Positions 57,679 through 64,000 of a stretch of 64,000 bases of DNA are shown here, piece by piece. The DNA is from Paenibacillus sp. OVF10. Its GTDB lineage: Bacteria > Bacillota > Bacilli > Paenibacillales > Paenibacillaceae. The position numbers and the translations under genes are program-made. The notes under the pieces were generated by a model. The model saw nothing but the letters and a program-made list of their open reading frames with translations. It ran no database searches and was not told where the DNA came from. The stretch is from NCBI GenBank assembly GCA_022836915.1, contig CP094668.1, positions 2,232,001-2,296,000 on the forward strand, written 5' to 3'. The number at the start of each line of letters is the position of its first letter. The stretch's first letter is position 1.

Positions 57679-57915
57679 GTGGTGGACAATCGGGAGGAAC
57701 TGCGCAGTTATCTGCTGGCATTTCGTAATGGAGATACAGCTCAAATCATTGATCTGTGCCTGAATCGTTCGGATGATCCGATGGCTGTGGCGGGGACGAT
57801 TTTGCAGCAGACTTTGCCGTCTCCATCCATGCAGCCAATGATGTACGGGTACCCCACTTCTGGTATGAACTCGATGTCGTATGGAGGCGGGTACACGGTC
57901 AACATGGTTGCCTAA
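57679..57915 (+). CDS. small hypothetical protein of the sigma-clpP operon (78 aa)
   Basis: 78 residues. An acidic helical N-terminal half (NREELRSYLLAFRNGDTAQI) and a Met/Tyr/Gly/Pro-rich tail (PMMYGYPTSGMNSMSYGGG) without cysteine. Start GTG 57679 (or 57682) behind GAGGGC. Sits 9 nt after the sigma gene and 18 nt before clpP. No family recognised; position suggests a regulator or substrate of one of the neighbours. Confidence 0.65.
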   Translation: MVDNREELRSYLLAFRNGDTAQIIDLCLNRSDDPMAVAGTILQQTLPSPSMQPMMYGYPTSGMNSMSYGGGYTVNMVA

Positions 57916-57933
57916 ACCGAGGAGGCGACATAT

Positions 57934-58515
57934 ATGAATGTAGTGCCGTATGTAGTGGAACAAACTGCTCGCGGAGAGCGGAGTTATGATATTTATTCAC
58001 GTTTGCTCAAAGACCGGATCATTATGGTGTCCGGAGAGATTGAGGATCAGATGGCAAATGCCATCGTGGCCCAGTTATTGTTTTTGACTGCAGAGGACCC
58101 GGAGAAGGATATCCAGATGTACATCAACAGCCCTGGTGGGTCGGTGACTGCGGGATTCTCGATCTATGACACTATGCAATTTGTGAAGCCGGATATCTCC
58201 ACGATCTGTACAGGTATGGCGGCAAGCTTTGGTACGATATTACTGGTGGGTGGAACCAAAGGCAAACGTATGGCGCTGCCCAACAGTGAGATCATGATCC
58301 ATCAGCCACATGGCGGTACGCGGGGGCAGGCGTCGGATATGTTGATTCATGCTAACCGCATCATTCAGCATCGTCAGCGCCTTAACAAGCTGTTAGCCGA
58401 CCATACAGGGCAGTCGATTGAGCGAATTGAGAAGGACTCGGATCGAGATTATTTCCTGTCCGCTGCTGAAGCAGTCGAATATGGATTGGTGGATAAGGTC
58501 ATATCCAGCTCATAA
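57934..58515 (+). CDS. clpP: ClpP-family serine protease (paralogue)
   Basis: 193 residues. The catalytic triad is visible: Ser in [13 protein letters not shown], His in [12 protein letters not shown], Asp in [34 protein letters not shown] is typical. The active-site neighbourhood reads AASFGT where the main Firmicute ClpP has AASMGA, so this is probably a second, specialised ClpP. ATG 57934 behind CGAGGAGGCG. Third gene of the sigma operon. Intact. Confidence 0.93.
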   Translation: MNVVPYVVEQTARGERSYDIYSRLLKDRIIMVSGEIEDQMANAIVAQLLFLTAEDPEKDIQMYINSPGGSVTAGFSIYDTMQFVKPDISTICTGMAASFGTILLVGGTKGKRMALPNSEIMIHQPHGGTRGQASDMLIHANRIIQHRQRLNKLLADHTGQSIERIEKDSDRDYFLSAAEAVEYGLVDKVISSS

Positions 58516-58523
58516 CAGTATCC

Positions 58524-58595
58524 CGGAAGGTCATGTGACCTTTCGGGCTTGATTAATCAAGAGGACGAACAGGAAACTGACGTCCTCTTTTTTGT
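58524..58595 (+). terminator. double hairpin terminator after clpP
   Basis: First hairpin CCCGGAAGGTCA/TGACCTTTCGGG (58522-58549), then AGAGGACG/CGTCCTCT with T6 (58559-58595). Confidence 0.8.
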
Positions 58596-58668
58596 CGTCC
58601 AGATTAGCCAGTCCACGTCTATGGAATGATTCAGAATGAGAACAATCTGAAATAAGGATTGACCATCG

Positions 58669-58709
58669 GTAGGTATAGTGTGTATATTATATATATACAC
58701 TATACCTAC
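58669..58709. promoter_or_regulatory. 41-bp palindromic operator overlapping the gntR promoter
   Basis: GTAGGTATAGTGTGTATAT and ATATATACACTATACCTAC flank one centre; 19 of the outer bases pair with one mismatch. TTGACC (58659-58664) and TATATT (18-bp spacer) overlap it. Typical of YtrA-type GntR autoregulation. Confidence 0.75.
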
Positions 58710-58743
58710 TGAAAACTATTTAACATCAATGAGGTGAGGAAAG

Positions 58744-59116
58744 ATTAACATTTTAATATCGAACGCTTCGAGCGATCCGATCTATATGCAGATTTTAACT
58801 CAGATCAGACAGAGCATCTTGAGCGGAGAATTGGTTGCTGGAGATAGTCTCCTCCATTCGGCAGCTCGCCAAGGATCTGCAAGTCAGTGTTATTACAACT
58901 AAACGTGTCTATGAAGAGCTGGAGAAGGAGAAACTGATCGATTCAGTTGTAGGAAAAGGGAGCTTTGTATCCGGAGCCAATCAGGACTTTATTCGAGAAC
59001 GGCGGATGAAACAATTGGAAGAGAAGATGCTCGAAGTGATTCGTGAGAGCAGAGAACTGGGCATGAGTTCACAGGATGTAATCCATCATCTTACATTGTT
59101 GGTTGAGGAGGAATAA
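58744..59116 (+). CDS. YtrA-type GntR regulator (one frame break)
   Basis: About 124 residues when repaired. GntR winged HTH: ISNASSDPIYMQILTQIRQS, SIRQLAKDLQVSVITTKRVY, GKGSFVSG; short C-terminal helices, the YtrA subfamily. The CC at 58851-58852 appears to lack two bases (gives AGDSLPSIRQL). Start is odd: the only in-frame candidate after a TGA at 58735 is ATT at 58744 with GAGGTGAGG upstream. A base error or a genuine ATT start are both possible. Leads an operon with an ABC ATPase and a permease. Confidence 0.82.
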
Positions 59117-59121
59117 GCATA

Positions 59122-59987
59122 ATGAACGCTATCGAATTACGTAATGTAACCAAAACGTATCCCTTATTTAAAGTAGATAATGTATCTCTTGATGTGAAAA
59201 AAGGATATATCACGGGACTTATTGGTCCGAATGGGGCGGGAAAGAGTACTTTGATCAAAATGATCACGGGTCTGATCCATCCCGATAAGGGGAGCCTCAA
59301 GACATTGGGCAGTGAGATGCCCAATCAGGAAGTTGACATCAAGCAGCGCCTTGGCATTGTGTCCGATGAATGCTTTTATTATGAGCATCTAACGATCCGG
59401 GAGATGACACAAATGATCGCTCCTTTTTACACCAAATGGGATAATAAAACGTTCAATGACTACTTGGATCAGTTCGAACTGTCTCCCAAAAGAAAATCCA
59501 GGATCTGTCCAAAGGCATGAAGATCAAGTATTCTCTCGCCGTAGCTTTGTCGCATGAAGCAGATCTGCTAATTATGGATGAACCAACATCCGGGCTTGAC
59601 CCTGTATTTAGGCGGGAACTGCTCGATCTTCTTGCAGATATGATACAGGACGAAACAAGGTCCATTATTTTCTCGACACATATTACGACCGATCTGGAAC
59701 GTATTGCAGACTACATTACGTTTATTCATCAAGGAAAACTGGTGTTTAATGAAGCCAAAGATGATGTGCTGGAAAGGTATACGATTGTAAAAGGGGATAC
59801 GAGTCTGCTTGATTCCGACATTCGGAAACATTTCATCGGAATACGAGAGACAGCCGTTGGTTTTGAAGCATTGTCGGATCATAAAGCAGAGGCCGAACAG
59901 TTATTTGGCAGGTTTGCTCTTTTACAAAGACCTACGTTGGAAGACCTCATTTATTTTACGGCGAAGGGAGGACGCAAATATGCTTAA
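59122..59987 (+). CDS. ABC transporter ATP-binding protein of the ytr-like operon (one frame break)
   Basis: About 288 residues when repaired. Walker A GLIGPNGAGKSTLIKM, signature LSKGMKIKYSLAVALS (as in the YtrB group), Walker B LLIMDEPTSGLDP, switch IIFSTHITTDLERI. The A4 run at 59493-59496 needs one more base to give SPKRKIQDLSKGMKIKYS. ATG 59122 is 6 nt after gntR and the end overlaps the permease. Probable exporter ATPase. Confidence 0.9.
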
Positions 59988-60605
59988 CCTACTTCGTAAA
60001 GACTTCATTGTACTGAAAAGTTCACTATGGACGATTGGGTTATACCTGGTGGTGTTTAGTCTTGCATTTATACCAAAGAGTGAAATGTCAATGTATTTTG
60101 TAGGCATCTACACAGCCTTTGGTTCGGTCATGCTGGCAACTATGATTGATATCAAGAACCATAATCATAATTTCCTGGTCACGCTCCCGGTTAGCCGCAA
60201 ACAGATTGTGAAAGCCAAGTACCTCTCTGCTATAGTCTATACATTTTTCGGGGTGCTCGCGTCGTACGGAATTCACGAGCTTGTGAACCTGAATTATCCT
60301 GAACTGAACAAACCGAATTATTCACTTATGGATATTGCCATTTCCGTAGGCATGGTGCTTGTGCTAGTCTCCATATACATGCCTCTATTCTACGGACTTA
60401 GCAAAAAGGGGCAGGCATCATCAATGCGATATTCATGGTCTGCATGATTATACTGGCGCAACCCGTTGCGTACCTCATGAGTATGGCCAACGAGAACGGC
60501 ATGATTACCACAACGACAATGGCATTGGTTTCTGTAGGCATAATAGGTTTGTTTGTAGTGTCTTATCTTATTACGATCCGCCTGTTTGCAAGAAAAGACC
60601 TTTAA
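59980..60605 (+). CDS. ABC-2 type permease of the ytr-like operon (one frame break)
   Basis: About 208 residues when repaired, with about six hydrophobic segments (SLWTIGLYLVVFSLAFIP; FVGIYTAFGSVMLATMI; YLSAIVYTFFGVLASYG; VGMVLVLVSIYMPLFYG; IFMVCMIILAQPVAYLM; VGIIGLFVVSYLITIRLF). The G4 run at 60408-60411 needs one more base to give SKKGAGIINAIF. ATG 59980 behind GGGAGGACGC. Related operons in Bacillus respond to cell-wall antibiotics; substrate unknown here. Confidence 0.88.
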
Positions 60606-60647
60606 GCACAGAGCGGGTGCAGGTAGAGAATATAGAACACCAAAAGT

Positions 60648-60672
60648 AAAGTCGCCACAAGGCGACTTTTTT
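60648..60672 (+). terminator. terminator of the gntR-ABC operon
   Basis: AAAGTCGCC / GGCGACTTT with ACAA loop and T6. Confidence 0.9.
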
Positions 60673-60744
60673 GATGTAGCGGGGCCAGCGGCAAATTGCA
60701 CTTGAAAGTTTTCGGAGTGGCTTCTGTTCTAGGAAATCCAAACC

Positions 60745-62166
60745 TTATATTTCTTTGGCCAGCGTAATAAGCCTGCTCATCCCTTCCCGAATCTGCTGCT
60801 CATGTGCATAAGAGAACGAAAGGCGCAGCTTGCGACTGGCTGAATCATCCGAAGAATCAAATACGGTTCCAGGTACAAAGGCGACGGATTGTTCCATGCA
60901 TCGGTGAAGCAGTCTTCCGGTATCCACACCCTCAGGAAGCTCCACCCAAAAGTTGAGTCCGCCCTCCGGCAGGGTCCACGTCCAGTCCGTTTCCAGCAGA
61001 TATTGTTCCATCACTTCCATCCGTAGCTGGATGGCGGTCCGTAGCTTGGACAGATGCTGATGCATACGTTCTGACTGAAAATAACGGAGAAAAAGCTTCT
61101 GGTTCAGAAGGGGCGATCCGTTATCTGTCAGTGATTTTACAGCCTGTAGTCCTGGCATGAAACTCTGACGGCATATTATGGCTGCAATCCGCAGCCCGGG
61201 TGCAACATACTTGCTGTAACTGCGAATGTACAGGGTGTGTCCTGTGGTGTCGTAGGTGAAGATGGGTGCAGGAGGTTTCTCCTTAAAATAGATATCATAG
61301 GTGCTATCGTCTTCGAGCAGAAAACAACCATACTGTTCTGCAAGTTCAGGTAGCTGCTTGCGCTGTTCTACTGGAACATTCATGCCGGTTGGATTCTGAA
61401 AGGTCGGTGTCATATAAAAGAGGCGCGGCTTCTCACTCTTCATCAGATGTTCGATCTGCTCCAGATCATAACCCTCGGGATGAATGTCGGTGAAGACAAG
61501 CCGGGCACCTTGTTTGCGGAAAATCTCCATTGCCGGTCCATACGTAGGCCGTTCCATCAATACCCGATCTCCGGGCTTAACCAGCGTCCGCGAGATGACG
61601 TCGATCGCTTGCTGGGCACCCGATGTAATTAACACCTCGTCTGCGGAGAGATAGAAGCGTTCCTTGGTTGTAAGATGGCTTGCCAGCGCATTACGCAATT
61701 CCAAATCTCCCTGAATCGTGGAGTACGTTCCGAGCAGACGTGGATATTGATCCAGCAGATCACGCATCAGTTCTCCCCAATACCGATTGGGAAGCAGGGC
61801 GGGATCAATCAGTGATTTGGAAAACTGGAATTCGGCTTCAAGCGACTGTACACGTGCGAGGGAGTCCCAATGCAGCCAGGCAGACACGGCGGGATCATCC
61901 GCCTGATCCGTTACTGAGAATGGAGTTGCTGGACTGACATAATAGCCGGACTTATCCTTCACATAAACATTCCCACGTTCTTTTAACTCCTGATAGGCTT
62001 TGAAAACAGTCAGACGATGTACGCCGAGTAGCTCGGACAGGCTTCGTACAGATGGCAGTTTTTCATGTTCGGCCCACTCTCCCGCTTCTATACGTACAAC
62101 GAGATAATGGATTACTTGCTCATATAGTTTCAGGCTGTTATCTGTCATCATCATGGTTCTGCCCAC
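60745..62166 (-). CDS. MocR/PdxR-family regulator (GntR HTH + aminotransferase-like domain)
   Basis: About 473 residues. N-terminal GntR HTH (EKLPSVRSLSELLGVHRLTV, GYYVSP) and a class I aminotransferase-like domain: TSGAQQAIDVISRTL, TPTFQNPTGMNVP, the PLP lysine in RSYSKYVAPGLRIA and RLSFSYAHEQQI. Start uncertain: GTG 62166 (about 10 nt after AAAGGAG), GTG 62175 or ATG 62154. Divergent from an EamA transporter with TGTTC repeats between, so it probably activates or represses that gene in response to a PLP-linked amine. Confidence 0.9.
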   Translation of the reverse strand: MGRTMMMTDNSLKLYEQVIHYLVVRIEAGEWAEHEKLPSVRSLSELLGVHRLTVFKAYQELKERGNVYVKDKSGYYVSPATPFSVTDQADDPAVSAWLHWDSLARVQSLEAEFQFSKSLIDPALLPNRYWGELMRDLLDQYPRLLGTYSTIQGDLELRNALASHLTTKERFYLSADEVLITSGAQQAIDVISRTLVKPGDRVLMERPTYGPAMEIFRKQGARLVFTDIHPEGYDLEQIEHLMKSEKPRLFYMTPTFQNPTGMNVPVEQRKQLPELAEQYGCFLLEDDSTYDIYFKEKPPAPIFTYDTTGHTLYIRSYSKYVAPGLRIAAIICRQSFMPGLQAVKSLTDNGSPLLNQKLFLRYFQSERMHQHLSKLRTAIQLRMEVMEQYLLETDWTWTLPEGGLNFWVELPEGVDTGRLLHRCMEQSVAFVPGTVFDSSDDSASRKLRLSFSYAHEQQIREGMSRLITLAKEI

Positions 62167-62216
62167 CCGGCTCACACTCCTTTTGAACTCTATTGTAACA
62201 GCTAATGGGAGAGAAC

Positions 62217-62268
62217 TGTTCTGTTTTGTTCATTCTGTTCTATAGACCATGAGATATGATGGAGAACA
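62217..62268. promoter_or_regulatory. TGTTC direct repeats, candidate MocR operator
   Basis: TGTTCT at 62217-62222, TGTTCA at 62227-62232 and TGTTCT at 62236-62241 (10 and 9 bp apart), and the inverse AGAACA at 62263-62268, all in the 120-bp divergent gap. Confidence 0.55.
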
Positions 62269-62286
62269 GATAAAGGAGTGGTTATC

Positions 62287-63225
62287 ATGGTGGGGATTGC
62301 ATTTACGGTCATGTGTCTTATTTTCGGTACAACGTTTCTGGCTATTAAAATTGGAGTAGAGGCTGGGATGCCGCCTTTTCTGTCAGCTGGATTGCGATTT
62401 GTAATCGCGGGAGCGCTGATGTTTGCATGGATGTGGATGAAGGGCAAAGTGAGCTGGTCGCTCCTGTTCCGCAAGGAGATGTTGTTGACGGGAGCGGGTC
62501 TGACCTTTGGCACCTTTGCCACATTATATTGGGCTGAACAGCATGTGAGCTCGGGTGTGGGTGCCATTCTGTCAGCGACAGGGCCGCTGATGATTATGTT
62601 GATGCAGACGGCGTTGTTACGGCAAAAAACATCTGGCCGTATGATTACAGGCTGCCTGATCGGGTTCACCGGTGTGGTTCTGGTTGTGCTGCCAGGTGTA
62701 TCGCTTGGTGCAGGTTCCCTGTTCATGTGGGGTTGTATCGCGGTACTGGTGGGAGAAGTCTGTTATTCAGCAGGTGCATTATACTCCAAAAAGGTCATTC
62801 ATCAGTTCAAGGAGGCTAGTCCTGTAGCGATTAATGCGGTGCAGATGATGTATGGGGGATTGCTCTTAACTCTGCTCTCGGCCGGAACGGAATCATGGAA
62901 TATGTCTGCTCTGGACTGGGTGCCTGCCGTCTCGTCGGTGATCTATCTGACTGTCATAGGCTCCATGGTGGGGCATAGTCTGTTCTATTGGATTATGTCG
63001 CGCACTAATCCGTTATTCCCGGCCACATGGTTATACATTTCACCACCCATTGCGGTAGGGCTTGGTGCTGTTGTCTATGGTGAGCATGTCAGCTGGGTTA
63101 CATGGATCGGCGTGGTACTGGTCGTTTCAGGTCTGCTGGCGATGAATGAGAAGGTGAGCAGCTGGTTGAAGAAAGGAAAGCGTTCGAGGGTGTCAGTGCA
63201 GGCTTCCGAAACTGTTTTAAAATAG
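62287..63225 (+). CDS. EamA/DMT-family transporter
   Basis: 312 residues, about ten hydrophobic segments in two EamA repeats (TVMCLIFGTTFLAIKIGVEA and FGTFATLYWAEQHVSSGVGA in the first; VGEVCYSAGALYSKKVIHQF and GSMVGHSLFYWIMSRTNPLF in the second). Drug/metabolite exporter type, substrate unknown. ATG 62287 behind AAAGGAGTGG. Divergent from the MocR-type regulator. Positively charged tail KKGKRSRVS. Confidence 0.92.
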   Translation: MVGIAFTVMCLIFGTTFLAIKIGVEAGMPPFLSAGLRFVIAGALMFAWMWMKGKVSWSLLFRKEMLLTGAGLTFGTFATLYWAEQHVSSGVGAILSATGPLMIMLMQTALLRQKTSGRMITGCLIGFTGVVLVVLPGVSLGAGSLFMWGCIAVLVGEVCYSAGALYSKKVIHQFKEASPVAINAVQMMYGGLLLTLLSAGTESWNMSALDWVPAVSSVIYLTVIGSMVGHSLFYWIMSRTNPLFPATWLYISPPIAVGLGAVVYGEHVSWVTWIGVVLVVSGLLAMNEKVSSWLKKGKRSRVSVQASETVLK

Positions 63226-63243
63226 GTAAAGTTTGAAGGTATG

Positions 63244-63289
63244 CAGCTCAATCTCAAAATCAGCCCTTGATTTTAGGTTGAGCTGTTTG
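63244..63289. terminator. bidirectional terminator between eamA and tetR
   Basis: CAGCTCAA-CT-AAAATCA with TGATTTTAGGTTGAGCTG arms and a GCCCT loop. Confidence 0.8.
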
Positions 63290-63859
63290 TTATTCCAACA
63301 TGATGTTCTCGTTAACCAGCAGGTAGTAATATTCATCCATCTGTTCTGCCGTAACATTTTCATCGAAATGTTGTATCCACCATGTCACAAGTAAACGAAT
63401 CACCCCCGAGTGAAACTCGGCTACCAGTTCTATGGGAAGTGAAAATTGTTTACCTCTTCTCTTCAATTCCAGGAAATCTCGTCTGAATATCTCTCCGATA
63501 TAATGTATGAAAAAGTTGTTAAACCCCTCATCCTTCTGCTGGTTCTGCACGATAGTCTCCAGTACATTTCCGAACAGAATTTTAGATACGCTTTGCAAAG
63601 GCTGCTGTAGCCGATCTTCTACATTCATGTGTAAATAATCCCGAAGGACCCAAGTTAGGGTGGAGGACAGTAGAGCAAATTTATCCTTGAAATGTTTGTA
63701 AAACGTTGTTCGGTGAACCATGGCCTTGTCACATATTTCATTAATTGTGATGTTGCTGAATAGCTGGCCTTTCTCACATAACAGATCGAGAAGCGCCATC
63801 GTTAACAATTTATGAGTTCGGGTAACTCTCAAATCCACCTTTTTATCAATCATTTTCAT
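63290..63859 (-). CDS. TetR/AcrR-family regulator (DhaS/YxbF-like)
   Basis: 189 residues. HTH in LLTMALLDLLCEKGQLFSNI, EICDKAMVHRTTFYKHFKDK, then a helical C-terminal domain ending GVIRLLVTWWIQHF and YYLLVNENI, similar to the TetR C-terminal type found in Firmicutes (TetR_C_8-like). Start ATG 63859 (or 63853) behind AAGGAAATG. Its target may lie beyond the window; bases 63860-64000 hold only its promoter region and no gene I can see. Confidence 0.88.
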   Translation of the reverse strand: MKMIDKKVDLRVTRTHKLLTMALLDLLCEKGQLFSNITINEICDKAMVHRTTFYKHFKDKFALLSSTLTWVLRDYLHMNVEDRLQQPLQSVSKILFGNVLETIVQNQQKDEGFNNFFIHYIGEIFRRDFLELKRRGKQFSLPIELVAEFHSGVIRLLVTWWIQHFDENVTAEQMDEYYYLLVNENIMLE

Positions 63860-64000
63860 CTACATCATTTCCTTATTGTAGTTTAGCTATATAGTATCCT
63901 GATATTGATTCTTACTTGATGCGAGATTCCAAGTGTATATTGGTATTATAAGTAATTTTTTGATAGGGCTACAAGTGTAGATAAAATATGATGGATTAGA

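Noticed and set aside
2638..60605. Reading the broken genes as genuine pseudogenes or programmed frameshifts
   Set aside because: Too many, spread over unrelated functions, always repaired by adding bases to runs, with no slippery-site and stop-codon pattern shared among them.
1..64000. CRISPR arrays, rRNA genes, prophage or full insertion sequences
   Set aside because: No regularly spaced repeats, rRNA sequence, phage structural genes or transposase frames were found on either strand.

Overview
The window reads as chromosome of an endospore-forming low-to-moderate-GC Firmicute, most probably Paenibacillus. The reasons are a CmpA-type spore cortex gene beside tex and sprT, many TTG starts behind strong GGAGG ribosome sites, a ydaO-type c-di-AMP riboswitch, GlnR/TnrA-type nitrogen boxes, and a Gram-positive tad-like pilus cluster. 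The genus is inferred from gene content; no search was run.

Layout. 1-8.9 kb: 3' part of tex, cmpA, sprT, two tRNAs, an ArsR/flavin-reductase divergent pair, mgtC, a deoR-cof operon, three tRNAs and an XRE regulator. 8.9-18.9 kb: urease operon ureABCFGD (minus strand) divergent from the urea ABC importer urtABCDE (plus strand), with two perfect TGTNA-N7-TNACA boxes between them. 18.9-21.2 kb: a PAS/Cys protein with a mini HTH partner, then an orphan second ureF with its own nitrogen box. 21.2-29 kb: a mixed housekeeping and stress stretch with a tRNA-Leu, gpx, a c-di-AMP riboswitch over a short Rossmann-like protein, mntH, ohr, small Cys proteins, a DCC oxidoreductase, a lipoprotein and a VOC protein. 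29-40 kb: a tad-like cluster (tadZ, cpaF, tadB, tadC, flp, two TadE-like and one large TadG-like protein, prepilin peptidase, FHA protein). 40-50.5 kb: metabolism and repair (nfo, purU, tkt, ppnP, pgi, yigZ). 51-55 kb: sulfate importer cysTWA-sbp. 55-64 kb: a structured leader before an MBL-fold hydrolase, a sigma factor/78-residue protein/ClpP operon, a YtrA-type gntR-ABC operon, a MocR/EamA divergent pair and a TetR gene.

Quality of the sequence matters for reading it. I count 31 frame breaks in 24 genes that are otherwise full length. Nearly every one is repaired by adding one base (twice, two bases) to a homopolymer run, and the repaired lengths match the families. I read them as homopolymer undercalls in the assembly rather than as decay, and report these loci as single CDSs with the break positions. 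Two interspersed repeat families also sit in the intergenic regions.

How the genes work together: urt imports urea, urease (matured by UreD/F/G) hydrolyses it, and both divergent promoters carry nitrogen-control boxes. The orphan ureF appears to be under the same control. The tad-like genes encode a self-contained pilus or secretion machine: a CpaE-like localiser, a CpaF motor, TadB/TadC platform proteins, a pilin, pseudopilins and a peptidase. An FHA-domain protein follows and may connect it to phospho-signalling.
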